Shown piece after piece: positions 41,117 to 49,552 of a stretch of 64,000 nucleotides of DNA. Numbering within the stretch: the first letter of the stretch is position 1; the number at the start of each line of letters is the position of its first letter. This stretch comes from Bradyrhizobium diazoefficiens. Its GTDB lineage: Bacteria > Pseudomonadota > Alphaproteobacteria > Rhizobiales > Xanthobacteraceae. Location of the stretch: contig NZ_CP067101.1 in assembly GCF_016616425.1 (NCBI RefSeq), forward strand, positions 1,364,001 through 1,428,000. The letters are read 5' to 3'. Below the pieces are notes generated by a model. That model ran no database searches, was not told the origin of the DNA, and saw only the letters and a list, made by a program, of their open reading frames with translations. The position numbers and the translations under genes were made by a program.

Positions 41117-42268
41117 CTACTTCACCAGCTTATACTTGCCATCCTTCACCGTGAGCAGGATGCGTGCGCGTTCGTCGACGCCGTAACGGTCCTTTTCGGT
41201 GAAGTTGTAGACGCCCTGGCTCGCCGCCAGGTCCTTCTCCGACAACAATGCCTTGCGGATCGCTTCGCGGAACTCCGGCGTGCCGGGCTTGGCCGTCTTC
41301 AGCGCCACCGGGATGATCCGCTTGAGGATTTCGAAGGCGTCGTAGGAATGGCCGGCGAACTGGCTGCGGCTGTTCGGGCCGTACTTGGCTTCATAGGCCG
41401 CGTTGAGCGCGAGGCCCGGCTTCTTGGTGAGCGCGCCGTCGGGCTGATCTTCCGGATCCATCACCGGGCCGGAAGCCATCAACACGCCCTCCGCCGCTTT
41501 GCCGGCGATGCGGATGAAGTCCATGCTGGCGGCGCCATGGGTCTGGTAGATCAGGCCCTGATAGCCGCGTTCGCGCAGTTCGCTCTGCGGCAGCGCGGCC
41601 GCGGTGCCGGATGCGCCGACCAGGATCGCATCCGGATTGGCGGCGACCAGCTTCAGCACCTGCCCGGTCACCGACGTATCCGGACGGGCGAAGCGCTCCT
41701 CGTCGACGATGGTCATGCCCATCGGTACGGCCTGGGCCTTGAGGTCGTTGAACCAGAGGTCACCATAGGAGTCGGAATAGCCGATATAGCCGAGCGTCTT
41801 CACGCCCTTGCTCTTCATGTGGTCGTACAGCACCTTGCCGACGATCGGAATCGGCTGCGGCATTGCCACTGACCACTTCATGCGCGCGGGCGTGATCGGG
41901 AACGGCGCCAGGCCGAAATGCGGAATGCCGGCTTCGTTGGCGACGTTGGAGACCGCGATCGTCGGCGGCGTCAGCGCCGAACCCATGATGATGTCGGCCT
42001 TGGATTCGGTCACGAAGCGGCGGGCGTTGGTGGTCGCGTTGGTGGGATCGCCGCCGTCGTCGAGCACGATCACCTTCAGCGGCACGCCGCCGATCTCCTT
42101 CGGCACGAATTCCAGCGCGTTGCGCTCGGGAATGCCCAGCGCCGCGCCGGGGCCGGTCGTGGTGGTGGTGATGCCGATGGTGATTTCGCTGGTCTGGGTC
42201 AACGCGGGCAGCGCCGGCGCGGCGAGTGCTGCCGCGGCGATGGCGGCGGTCAGGTAAAAGCGTTTCAT
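41117..42268 (-). CDS. ABC transporter substrate-binding protein (branched-chain-type), probable aromatic-acid binder
   Basis: A 383-residue exported protein: signal peptide MKRFYLTAAIAAAALAAPAL, then type I periplasmic-binding fold beginning EITIGITTTTTGPGAALGIP. No permease or ATPase is adjacent. Its position beside a thioesterase, SDR, feruloyl-CoA-synthetase-type ligase and crotonase suggests a ligand such as p-coumarate, as for CouP of Rhodopseudomonas palustris; this is inference from gene order. The Liv-type permease/ATPase set at 54-58 kb is a candidate partner. A clear terminator follows the gene. Confidence 0.85.
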   Translation of the reverse strand: MKRFYLTAAIAAAALAAPALPALTQTSEITIGITTTTTGPGAALGIPERNALEFVPKEIGGVPLKVIVLDDGGDPTNATTNARRFVTESKADIIMGSALTPPTIAVSNVANEAGIPHFGLAPFPITPARMKWSVAMPQPIPIVGKVLYDHMKSKGVKTLGYIGYSDSYGDLWFNDLKAQAVPMGMTIVDEERFARPDTSVTGQVLKLVAANPDAILVGASGTAAALPQSELRERGYQGLIYQTHGAASMDFIRIAGKAAEGVLMASGPVMDPEDQPDGALTKKPGLALNAAYEAKYGPNSRSQFAGHSYDAFEILKRIIPVALKTAKPGTPEFREAIRKALLSEKDLAASQGVYNFTEKDRYGVDERARILLTVKDGKYKLVK

Positions 42269-42359
42269 CTATTCCTCCCTTGACGTGTTTCTTTGAAAGC
42301 AGAAATCGGGGGCTAATTCAGCCCCCCTCTTTGGGTGATGCGGCGATTTAGCTCCGGAC

Positions 42360-42779
42360 TTAACTCCCCGTGAATTTGGCTGCCATCTCCGCCGGGAATG
42401 GTGCCGATTTCAGTTTGTCGGGGTTAACGGGATCGCGGCCGACCAGGACGCGGGTCTCGAAACCCTCGATCGCCAGCGCCTCGCCTTTGTAGACGTTGTG
42501 CTTCACCTCGAAGCTCGAGCGCTTGATGCTCTCGATCGTCGTTTCGATGGTGATCCAGTCGCCATAGGTCGAGGGAACATAGAACTTGGCCCGCGTGTCG
42601 ACCATGGGGATTCCCACCAGGCCGTATTTGCGGACCAAGTCCTGCTTGGAGAAGCCGGCGACCTCGAACAGGGTCGACGTCGAATCGTCGAACATCGCGA
42701 AATAGCGCGGGTAGTAGACGATGTTGGCGGGGTCGCAATCACCCCACTGGATCTGGACGTCGCGCCGGTTCACGAACAT
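42360..42779 (-). CDS. 4-hydroxybenzoyl-CoA-type thioesterase (hotdog fold)
   Basis: A 139-residue hotdog thioesterase. Residues 12-27 (WGDCDPANIVYYPRYF) match the active-site strand of the Pseudomonas 4-hydroxybenzoyl-CoA thioesterase (GDCDPAGIVWYP), with Asp16 in the catalytic position. It would release a free aromatic or acyl acid from CoA in the cytoplasm. It is 11 bp downstream of the SDR gene on the same strand and in the feruloyl-CoA-ligase operon, and pobA, which needs 4-hydroxybenzoate, lies 8 kb away. Release of 4-hydroxybenzoate is a strong inference. Confidence 0.88.
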   Translation of the reverse strand: MFVNRRDVQIQWGDCDPANIVYYPRYFAMFDDSTSTLFEVAGFSKQDLVRKYGLVGIPMVDTRAKFYVPSTYGDWITIETTIESIKRSSFEVKHNVYKGEALAIEGFETRVLVGRDPVNPDKLKSAPFPAEMAAKFTGS

Positions 42780-42790
42780 GCGTCGCGCCT

Positions 42791-43552
42791 TTACTTCGGC
42801 GCCATGCGCAGCGAACCGTCGAGGCGCACCACTTCGCCGTTGAGATAGACGTTCTCGACCATGTGGAGCGCGAGCGCGGCGAATTCGTCCGCGTTGCCGA
42901 GCCGGCGCGGGAAGGGAATCGCGGCGGCGAGCGAGTCCTGGGCTTCCTGCGGCAGGTTCGCGAGCAGCGGCGTGAGGAACAGGCCGGGTGCGATGGTCAG
43001 CACGCGGATGCCGAACTGCGCCAGCTCGCGTGCGATCGGCAGCGTCATGCCGACGATGCCGCCCTTGGAAGCAGAATAGGCGGACTGGCCGATCTGGCCG
43101 TCATAGGCGGCAACCGAGGCGGTGTTGATGATGATGCCACGCTCGCCAGTCGCTTGCGGCTCGAGCTTGGACATCTCGGTGGCGGCAAGGCGCAGCATGT
43201 TGAAGGTGCCGATCAGATTGACCTTGATCACCTTGTCGAAATCGGCAAGCGCCATCGGGCCGTCGCGGCCGACCACGCGCTTGGCAACGCCGATGCCGGC
43301 GCAATTGACCAGCACGCGGGCCGGGCCGTGGGCCTTCGCAGCCTGCGCGACCGCGGCTTCGGCGGACGCGGCGTCGGAGACGTCGCAGGTCACCGCCACG
43401 CCCTTGATCTCGGCGGCAACAGTTTCGGCAAGCTTGGCATTGAGATCGCAGACCGCGACCTTGGCGCCCTGCGCCGCCAGCTTTCGCGCCGTCGCCGCGC
43501 CCAGTCCCGATGCGCCGCCGGTGACGATGACTGCTTGATCTTTCAACAACAT
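42791..43552 (-). CDS. SDR-family 3-hydroxyacyl-CoA dehydrogenase-like enzyme
   Basis: A 253-residue short-chain dehydrogenase. [12 protein letters not shown] is the cofactor motif, DLN after the second strand favours NAD, and the catalytic Ser146, Tyr159 and Lys163 are intact ([19 protein letters not shown]). The protein resembles HSD17B10-type 3-hydroxyacyl-CoA dehydrogenases ([33 protein letters not shown]). In this operon it could oxidise the 3-hydroxy-3-aryl-propanoyl-CoA made by the crotonase. It starts 27 bp after the ligase gene ends. Confidence 0.87.
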   Translation of the reverse strand: MLLKDQAVIVTGGASGLGAATARKLAAQGAKVAVCDLNAKLAETVAAEIKGVAVTCDVSDAASAEAAVAQAAKAHGPARVLVNCAGIGVAKRVVGRDGPMALADFDKVIKVNLIGTFNMLRLAATEMSKLEPQATGERGIIINTASVAAYDGQIGQSAYSASKGGIVGMTLPIARELAQFGIRVLTIAPGLFLTPLLANLPQEAQDSLAAAIPFPRRLGNADEFAALALHMVENVYLNGEVVRLDGSLRMAPK

Positions 43553-43579
43553 GGCGTTCTCCTCTAGCGGATGTCTGGA

Positions 43580-45463
43580 TTAGCCGACCGATATCACGCG
43601 GTCCGAAGGATTGGCAGCGTAGAGCTCCTCGATCAGGGCGGCACGATGCTCGAGCACCGCGCGCTGGTTGATCGAGCCCTTGTCGGTGACCTCGCCCTTG
43701 TCGATCGAGAGCGGCGCGTCCATCAGGATCGCGCGCGTGATCCGCGTCGACGATCCGGTGGCTTGGCTAAGGAAACGGGTCAGGCGCTCGCGGAAGGCCT
43801 CGCGTACCAGCCGGTCGCGCGTCGCGACAATGAGATCGTCGGTCGGCAGCGTCGGATTGATCAGCCGGCAACCGTCGAGATCGAGCACGACCAGGGCCGA
43901 GACTTCGTCACGGTTGATGCCGGCGATGACGACGTCGCGCACCAGCGGGGCGCAGGCCGCTATGAGGCGCGCGCGCAAGGGGCCGACGCTGACCCAGGTG
44001 CCGCTGGCGAGCTTGAAATCTTCACCGATACGGCCGTCGAAATCGAACCCGGCGTTGAGATCGTCAGGGTCGGACGGCTTCAGCGCATCGCCCATCTTGT
44101 AAAATCCTTCCTCGTCGAAGGATTTCGCGCTGATGTCGGGTTGGCGCCAGTAGCCGGGCATGACGTTCGGCCCCTTGGCGCGCAATTCCAGCTTGCCGTT
44201 GTTCGGCACCAGCTTGGCGTCGTTGCCTGATACCGGCAACCCGACATGGCCGGAGCGGCTGGTGCGCGGATTGACCGACATGAAGAACGGCGCGGTCTCG
44301 GTGGCGCCGAGCCCGGTCAGCATCGGCACGCGATAGCCTTTTTCCTTCACCGCGAGCTCATCGAGGCTGTTCCAGATGAACGGCGACAGCGCGGCGCCCG
44401 AGAAGAACATCGCGTGCAACCGGTCGAAGAATTTTGCGCGCAGGCCCTGGTCATCGCGCAGATAGGGCAGCAGCGACTCATAGCCCTTGGGCACGTTGAA
44501 ATAGACCGTCGGCGAGATCTCCTGGAGATTGCGCACGGTCTGCTCGATGCCGCCGGGCATCGGCTTGCCGGCGTCGAGATACATCGAGCCGCCATTGTAG
44601 AGCGTCAGGCCGATATTGTGGTTGCCGCCAAAGGTGTGGTTCCAGGGCAGCCAGTCGATGATGACGGGCGGCTCGTCCTTCAGGAAGGCGAGCGTCTCGC
44701 GCAACATCACCTGGTTGGCGCAGATCATGCGCTGGGTGTTGATGACGGCCTTGGGATTGCCGGTCGAGCCCGAGGTCAGCAGGAATTTCGCGATCGTGTC
44801 GGGGCCGATCCTGCCGTGAACGTCGTCGAGATCGCCGCGGATCGGCGTCGCCATGAGGTCGGCGAGCAGGGTGACGTCGCGGCCCGGCACGCCGCCATAG
44901 GACGCGGCGATCTCGGTGCCGAGTGAGACATTGGCGGCGAGCGCATCGGCGAACTTGTCGGCATCCTCGGCGAAGACCAGGCCGGGCGTCAGCAGCTTCA
45001 TCAGGTAGGACAGCTTGCCGTAGTCTTTCGACACCAGCGAATAGGCCGGCGACACCGGGCAGAACGGAATGCCGGCATAGAACGCGCCGAACGCGAGCAG
45101 TGCGTGGTCGATCGAATTGCCGGAGAGGATGACGACCGGCCGCTCCGCCGACAGCCCGCGCGCAATCAGGCTTGATGCGATGTGCCGGCTCGCGGTGAGC
45201 AGCTCGGCGTAGGTGATCTTGCGCCAGCCGCGGTCGCCGTCGCGCTCGGCCATGAAGACGCGGTCCGGCGTGGTCCTGGCCCAGTGATGCAGGCGATCGG
45301 TGATGCGGGCGGGATAGTCGCCGAGCGGCTGTTTGGGCCGCAGGTAAATCGTGCCGTCGTCGCGCCGCTCGATGTTGACGACGGGATCGCCGAACGAGAT
45401 GGGCCGCAGCGGAAAGGTGCTCGCGCCGGGCTCCGTGCTGGAAGAGGACGGCTGCGCGCTCAT
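43580..45463 (-). CDS. fcs: Feruloyl-CoA synthetase-type acyl-CoA ligase
   Basis: A 627-residue ANL ligase of the feruloyl-CoA synthetase (Fcs) type, longer than fatty-acid ligases. The P-loop is LLTSGSTGNPKAVINTQ; PWNHTFGGNHNIGLTLYNGG and LTGLGATETAPFF are typical of this group, and YKMGDALK plus DGRIGEDFKLASGTWVSV mark the hinge. It activates ferulate, p-coumarate or caffeate to the CoA ester with ATP. The start overlaps the end of the crotonase gene by 4 bp (ATGA). Functional counterpart: CouB of R. palustris (inferred). Confidence 0.88.
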   Translation of the reverse strand: MSAQPSSSSTEPGASTFPLRPISFGDPVVNIERRDDGTIYLRPKQPLGDYPARITDRLHHWARTTPDRVFMAERDGDRGWRKITYAELLTASRHIASSLIARGLSAERPVVILSGNSIDHALLAFGAFYAGIPFCPVSPAYSLVSKDYGKLSYLMKLLTPGLVFAEDADKFADALAANVSLGTEIAASYGGVPGRDVTLLADLMATPIRGDLDDVHGRIGPDTIAKFLLTSGSTGNPKAVINTQRMICANQVMLRETLAFLKDEPPVIIDWLPWNHTFGGNHNIGLTLYNGGSMYLDAGKPMPGGIEQTVRNLQEISPTVYFNVPKGYESLLPYLRDDQGLRAKFFDRLHAMFFSGAALSPFIWNSLDELAVKEKGYRVPMLTGLGATETAPFFMSVNPRTSRSGHVGLPVSGNDAKLVPNNGKLELRAKGPNVMPGYWRQPDISAKSFDEEGFYKMGDALKPSDPDDLNAGFDFDGRIGEDFKLASGTWVSVGPLRARLIAACAPLVRDVVIAGINRDEVSALVVLDLDGCRLINPTLPTDDLIVATRDRLVREAFRERLTRFLSQATGSSTRITRAILMDAPLSIDKGEVTDKGSINQRAVLEHRAALIEELYAANPSDRVISVG

Positions 45464-46269
45464 GATTTCGGCTTCACCTTTGCGGTCTTGTGGTCGAGGA
45501 ATTCGCGGATCCTGCGTTTTGCCTCTTTGTCGCTCTGCGCGACGGTCGCCATCAGCGATTCCATCAACAGACCCGTTTGGGGATTGGCCTCCGCGATCAT
45601 CGGCAGCGCCTGCAGCACGGCGAAATTCGTCAGCGGCGCGTTGGACGCGACCTTGGTCGCGAGCTCCAGCGCCTTGCCAAGCGCGTTGCCGGGTTCCGTC
45701 ACATATTGCGCGAAGCCGTAGGAGGCTCCTTCGGTCGCACTATAGACGCGACCCGTCAGCATCATGTCCATCATCCTGGCGACGCCGATCAGCCGCGGCA
45801 GCCGTACCGAGCCGCCGCCGCCGACGAAGATGCCGCGCTGTCCCTCCGGCAGCGCGAAATAGGTCGAGGGCTCGGCGACGCGGATATGCGCCGAGCAGGC
45901 AAGCTCCAGCCCGCCGCCGATCACGGCCCCCCCGAGGGCCGCGATCACGGGCACGCGGCTGTACTGGATACGGTCGAACACCCGGTGCCACATCTGGGAA
46001 TGGAGAAGGCCGCCGGTCGCGTCATGCTCGGTCAGCTCGGACAGATCGAGGCCGGAGGAGAAATGGTCGCCGATGCCGTGGATGACAATCGCGCCGATAT
46101 CCGCGGGCAGGGACGCAAAACACTCGCCGATTTCCAGGATGATGCCGTCGTTGAGCGCATTGCGCTTGGCCGGCCGGTTCAGACCCACGGTTAGAACCCG
46201 GTCCAGCCGCTCGATCTTCAATAGCCCGGAGGCACCCGCCTCAGCGGCCTCGGCGTTTCCCTGTGTCAT
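45460..46269 (-). CDS. Crotonase-family enzyme, probable hydroxycinnamoyl-CoA hydratase
   Basis: A 269-residue crotonase. LTVGLNRPAKRNALNDG, DHFSSGLDLSELTEHD and GGAVIGGGLELACSAHI form the CoA and oxyanion site, and FALPEGQRGIFVGGGGSVR carries the catalytic Glu. It is not closely like the 276-residue hydratase/lyase Ech of Pseudomonas as I recall it. First gene of the ligase-SDR-thioesterase operon and overlaps the ligase by 4 bp, so it should hydrate feruloyl/coumaroyl-CoA. A palindrome (46289-46303) lies 20 bp upstream. Confidence 0.83.
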   Translation of the reverse strand: MTQGNAEAAEAGASGLLKIERLDRVLTVGLNRPAKRNALNDGIILEIGECFASLPADIGAIVIHGIGDHFSSGLDLSELTEHDATGGLLHSQMWHRVFDRIQYSRVPVIAALGGAVIGGGLELACSAHIRVAEPSTYFALPEGQRGIFVGGGGSVRLPRLIGVARMMDMMLTGRVYSATEGASYGFAQYVTEPGNALGKALELATKVASNAPLTNFAVLQALPMIAEANPQTGLLMESLMATVAQSDKEAKRRIREFLDHKTAKVKPKS

Positions 46270-46288
46270 TTGCGTCCTTGTCAGAATA

Positions 46289-46303
46289 GTTATGTTGTAT
46301 AAC
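46289..46303. promoter_or_regulatory. Candidate operator GTTAT-N5-ATAAC upstream of crotonase/ligase operon
   Basis: Perfect 5-bp arms with a 5-bp centre, 20 bp from the crotonase start. The pobA upstream region has the same form (GTTAT-N5-ATAAT). MarR-type regulators bind such AT-rich short palindromes. Confidence 0.5.
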
Positions 46304-46414
46304 GAATTGGGGAGGAGTCAAGGAGGGGACATCCTGGCAGTTGCGCGGAAAAGCTGCGTTCGAAAGGGACGCTAAAAGGCAACCGGGCACCGAACCGCGC
46401 AAGTGCAGAAACGC

Positions 46415-46813
46415 TCAGGCAGCTTCGGTCATCAGCTTCTTCGCGGCCTGCGCAAGCAGGCCCGAACGCGTGTAGCCGTGGGCCTCGGCATATCTGTCGA
46501 TCTGCTCCAGCACATCGCCGGGCAGGGTGACGTTGACGCGTACGATCTTTGGCTGGTGGTCCTTCACCGACACCAGAATGGCAACGCCTGAACGGTTCTC
46601 GGGATTCGACATGATCTCTTCGAGAGATGAAGGCTCCGGGATGGCCTCTCCGTCTTCCGCCATACCTTCGAGATGAAACGCCAGCGCCTCCTCGGCCATG
46701 TCGCGCGCTTCGTCGAGCGTGGTCCCCGCGGTCACAAGGCCCGGCAGATCGGGAAACAACACGCCGAAATCGCTGTTGGCATCCTTATGGATCAGACCGA
46801 TGTAATGACGCAT
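46415..46813 (-). CDS. hicB: HicB-family antitoxin
   Basis: A 132-residue HicB. The N-terminal RNase-H-like domain reads HYIGLIHKDANSDFGVLFPD, then LPGLVTAGTTLDEARDMAEE; the C-terminal ribbon-helix-helix reads VRVNVTLPGDVLEQIDRYAE and HGYTRSGLLAQAAKKLM. HicB neutralises HicA by covering its active His and represses the operon. Start ATG 46813 with GAGGTGA six bases upstream; a GTG at 46822 overlaps the hicA stop. Cytoplasmic. Gene order is toxin first. Confidence 0.9.
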   Translation of the reverse strand: MRHYIGLIHKDANSDFGVLFPDLPGLVTAGTTLDEARDMAEEALAFHLEGMAEDGEAIPEPSSLEEIMSNPENRSGVAILVSVKDHQPKIVRVNVTLPGDVLEQIDRYAEAHGYTRSGLLAQAAKKLMTEAA

Positions 46814-46818
46814 GGCGC

Positions 46819-47007
46819 TCACCTCAGCTTCAGGCCGGACTGCCGTTCAATACTCTTCAGGGTCCCAAGCGGAACGTCCCGCTTCGGATGAGGGACCGTG
46901 ACGCGGCCCTTTTTGGTCGGGTGCTTGAACTGAACGTGGCTGCCCTTTTGAGCCACTTGAACCCAGCCATCCCCTTGCAGCGCCGCGATGATCTCCCGGC
47001 TATTCAT
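46819..47007 (-). CDS. hicA: HicA-family mRNA interferase toxin
   Basis: A 62-residue HicA with the double-stranded RNA-binding-like fold: MNSREIIAALQGDGWVQVAQ, KGSHVQFKHP (catalytic His in GSH) and RVTVPHPKRDVPLGTLKSIE. HicA cleaves mRNA and tmRNA; HicB follows directly. No ribosome site precedes the ATG; a promoter whose -10 hexamer ends 9 bp from the ATG implies a leaderless mRNA. Confidence 0.9.
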   Translation of the reverse strand: MNSREIIAALQGDGWVQVAQKGSHVQFKHPTKKGRVTVPHPKRDVPLGTLKSIERQSGLKLR

Positions 47008-47043
47008 AGTGTGTATTTATACACATTCAAGGGTTTTGGTCAA
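47008..47043 (-). promoter_or_regulatory. hicAB promoter with overlapping operator
   Basis: On the minus strand TTGACC (47043-47038) and TATAAA (47021-47016) are spaced by 16 bp. The -10 lies inside the palindrome GTGTAT-TT-ATACAC (47011-47024), a good site for the HicB ribbon-helix-helix. The expected start point is within about 3 nt of the hicA ATG. Confidence 0.7.
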
Positions 47044-47051
47044 GAGAAGGA

Positions 47052-47513
47052 CTACATCACCTGATGCGCATCGATCACCACGCGATCCGCGTGCCGCGCT
47101 GCGGAGGCGACAAAGATGTGCTGCATCAGCCAGCGATAGTTCGCGTGCCCGGTCTCGAACTTTGGCACCGTGCGGAAATAGATCAGCCTGGGATCGACCG
47201 GCTCGCCGCGCTTGAGCTTCTGCAGCAGCTCGATCGGTCCGAAGCGCATGCCCTTGTTCTCGACATAGACGACGGCGCCGTCGTCGGTCTCGAAGGCGTA
47301 TTTCGCTTCGAGGTCGATCAACTCGTTGGGACGGATGGTCTGGAAGTCGGCCCCGAACGGCAGCACCTTGCCTTTGATCGCCCCCGTCACTTCGCCGCCG
47401 AGGATCGGAATGATGCGGCGGACGCCGATGCCGGTCTCACCGGCGGTGACGACGTCGCCGATGCGCGCGGTGATGGTAAAGACGTATTTGGTTTCGAGCG
47501 TCGGTGTGGTCAT
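47052..47513 (-). CDS. DUF3237 family protein
   Basis: A 153-residue protein with the DUF3237 pattern: YVFTITARIGDVVTAGETGI, GVRRIIPILGGEVTGAIKGK, VYVENKGMRFGPIELL and YRWLMQHIFVASAARHADRV. The fold is a beta-barrel of unknown function, frequent beside aromatic-acid transport genes. It follows the TRAP large permease by 11 bp and is probably in the same operon. The R. palustris tarPQM locus has, as far as I recall, a similar gene next to it. Confidence 0.83.
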   Translation of the reverse strand: MTTPTLETKYVFTITARIGDVVTAGETGIGVRRIIPILGGEVTGAIKGKVLPFGADFQTIRPNELIDLEAKYAFETDDGAVVYVENKGMRFGPIELLQKLKRGEPVDPRLIYFRTVPKFETGHANYRWLMQHIFVASAARHADRVVIDAHQVM

Positions 47514-47524
47514 CGCCTCGTCTC

Positions 47525-48844
47525 TCAATGCGCCATCATTCGCGTCGGCAGCCAGGTCGCGAGCAGCGGGAACGCGATCAGGATCACCAGGCGGATCAGG
47601 TCCGTGACCACGAACGGAATAACGCCCTTGAATATGGTGGAGAACGAGACGTCCTTCACCACGCTCTTGATGACGAAGACATTCATGCCGACCGGCGGGT
47701 GGATCAGGCCGAGCTCGACGGTCATCACGATGATGACGCCGAACCAGATCGGGTCGAAGCCGAGATGCATGATCACCGGGAAGATGATCGGCACGGTCAG
47801 GATGATCATCGCCATGGCGTCCATCAGGCAGCCCAGCACGAGATACATCCCCATGATCAGCGCCAGCACGCCGTAGGGGCCGAGGCCGAGGCCGGTGAGG
47901 AATTCGGTCACCTTCTGCGGCGTTTGCGTCACCGTCAGGAAATAGCCGAAGATCAGCGCGCCGATCAGCACGGTGAACACCGCGGCGGCGGTGCGCGTCG
48001 CCTGGAGCAGCGAGGCCAAAATCTTCTCGCGGTCGAGGCGGCTCGTCAGCACGCCGATGATGAAGGCGCCGGTGGCACCGACGCCGCCGGCTTCGGTCGG
48101 CGTGAAGCGCGGCAGGAAGGGCAGGCCATAGAGGCCCCCGATCACGAAGACGAACAGCAGCACCGGCGCCCAGATGTCCTTCAGTCCGGCGAAGCGCTCG
48201 CGCCACGGCAGCACCTTGCCTTTGGGCAGGAAGTCGGGGCGGAAATAGCCGATCAGGCCGATCGTGATCATGTACATCGTCATCGCCAGGAGGCCCGGGA
48301 CGATGCCGGCGATGAACAGTTTTCCGATGTCCTGCTCGGTGATGATACCGTAAACCGCGAGCACGGTGGAGGGCGGCAGCATCGCGCCCAGCGTGCCGCC
48401 CGCTGCGATCACGCCGGTGGCAAAGGACTGCGGATAGCCGAAGCGGCGCATCTCGGGATAGGCCACCGCGGAGAAGGTCGCGGCGGTCGCGACGGAGGAG
48501 CCGCAGATCGCGGCAAAGCCGCCGCAGGCTCCGACGGTGGCGATGCCGAGGCCGCCGCGCAAGTGCCCGACGAAGCCGTTGGCGGCGCGGAACAGCTCGC
48601 GGCTCATGCCGGAATTGGAGACGAAGGAGCCCATCAGCAGGAACATCGGGATGACGCCGAAGGTGTAGTCGGTGACCGTGCGCATCGAGGTCTGGCCGAC
48701 CAGCTTCAGCGCCGGTGTCGCGCCGACGAGGTAGGAGAAGCCGGAGACGCCGACGAGGCCCATGGCCATGCCGACAGGCACCCGCAGCAGCATCAGCGCG
48801 AACAGGGAAACGAAGCCGATAACGGCGACGGCATCGGTGCTCAT
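47525..48844 (-). CDS. TRAP transporter large permease (DctM-type)
   Basis: A 439-residue permease with about 12 hydrophobic helices: LFALMLLRVPVGMAMGLVGV, GVIPMFLLMGSFVSNSGMSR, GGTLGAMLPPSTVLAVYGII, ELGLIHPPVGMNVFVIKSVV. These are typical DctM motifs. It forms the sodium-driven translocation channel with the small permease and the periplasmic receptor at 49553. In R. palustris TarPQM imports hydroxycinnamates; neighbours suggest the same here. Start ATG 48844, 2 bp after the small permease stop. Confidence 0.92.
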   Translation of the reverse strand: MSTDAVAVIGFVSLFALMLLRVPVGMAMGLVGVSGFSYLVGATPALKLVGQTSMRTVTDYTFGVIPMFLLMGSFVSNSGMSRELFRAANGFVGHLRGGLGIATVGACGGFAAICGSSVATAATFSAVAYPEMRRFGYPQSFATGVIAAGGTLGAMLPPSTVLAVYGIITEQDIGKLFIAGIVPGLLAMTMYMITIGLIGYFRPDFLPKGKVLPWRERFAGLKDIWAPVLLFVFVIGGLYGLPFLPRFTPTEAGGVGATGAFIIGVLTSRLDREKILASLLQATRTAAAVFTVLIGALIFGYFLTVTQTPQKVTEFLTGLGLGPYGVLALIMGMYLVLGCLMDAMAMIILTVPIIFPVIMHLGFDPIWFGVIIVMTVELGLIHPPVGMNVFVIKSVVKDVSFSTIFKGVIPFVVTDLIRLVILIAFPLLATWLPTRMMAH

Positions 48845-48846
48845 GA

Positions 48847-49356
48847 TTACTCCGTCGCCTTCAGCTTGGGGTCGTGCATCTCTTCCGGATGGAAGATTAG
48901 CCGGTAGGTGCGGATAGCGATCAGCAGCACCGCGGAGACGTCGCCGATCCAGGCGATCGCGAAGAACGGCCAGGTCGGCATGTGCATGTCGAAGGTCTGG
49001 ACGTTGTCGTTGTAGGTGCCGCGCACCTTGTCGAACAGCGTCCAGGTCTGCACCGTGACGACGAACAGCAGCACCAGGGTCGCGAACACGTCGATCCAGC
49101 GCTGATAACGCGGCCCGACGTTGCTCCAGACCAGATCGACCGTGATATGGGTGCCGCGATAGGAGGTCGCCGCGATGCCCCAGAAAATGAGGATGCCGAG
49201 CAGCATGCGGCCGATGTCGAACGAATCGGGGATCGAGTAGTTCAGCGTGTTGCGCAGCAGCACCGACAGGAAAATGTCGAGCGCGACGATGCCGACGAAG
49301 CCGGCCGCGATCCACTCGATCGTGTCGATGACGCGGTCCATCCAGGAGCGCTTCAT
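48847..49356 (-). CDS. TRAP transporter small permease (DctQ-type)
   Basis: A 169-residue membrane protein with four helices (IDTIEWIAAGFVGIVALDIF, MLLGILIFWGIAATSYRGTH, WIDVFATLVLLFVVTVQTWT, AIAWIGDVSAVLLIAIRTYR). RGTHITVDLVWSNV matches the DctQ loop. Joins the large permease in the inner membrane. The stop is 2 bp from the next start. Separated from the upstream receptor gene by 196 bp holding hairpin repeats. Confidence 0.88.
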   Translation of the reverse strand: MKRSWMDRVIDTIEWIAAGFVGIVALDIFLSVLLRNTLNYSIPDSFDIGRMLLGILIFWGIAATSYRGTHITVDLVWSNVGPRYQRWIDVFATLVLLFVVTVQTWTLFDKVRGTYNDNVQTFDMHMPTWPFFAIAWIGDVSAVLLIAIRTYRLIFHPEEMHDPKLKATE

Positions 49357-49406
49357 GGGAAAGAATCCTTCCGACGAGTTCGAGGTGCGCCCGCGATAGA
49401 GCTGCG

Positions 49407-49525
49407 CTCCCTCCCCGCTTGCGCGGGAGGGCTGGGGAGAGGGTGTCTCCACAACGGAACAATCCCCTAGACGAGAGAGCCCTCACCCGGCGCTCCGCGC
49501 CGACCTCTCCCGCAAGCGGGAGAGG
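49407..49525. repeat. Hairpin repeats inside the TRAP operon
   Basis: CTCCCTCCCCGCTTGCGCGGGAGGG and CCTCTCCCGCAAGCGGGAGAGG stem-loops with mirrored GGGGAGAGGG and CCCTCACCC between. The element lies between the receptor gene and the small permease gene. It could act as a partial terminator or as an mRNA-stabilising hairpin and let the receptor be made in excess. Confidence 0.65.
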
Positions 49526-49552
49526 TGCAGCGAGTGCGGCCGCAGCTTTAGG

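Noticed and set aside
43668..44230. Plus-strand frames opposite the Fcs-type ligase
   Set aside because: Shadows of the ligase gene; no ribosome site or family match.
47504..48907. Long plus-strand frame over the TRAP permease
   Set aside because: Charge-rich Asp/His/Gln/Arg composition typical of antisense frames in high-GC genomes; the minus-strand permease is unambiguous.
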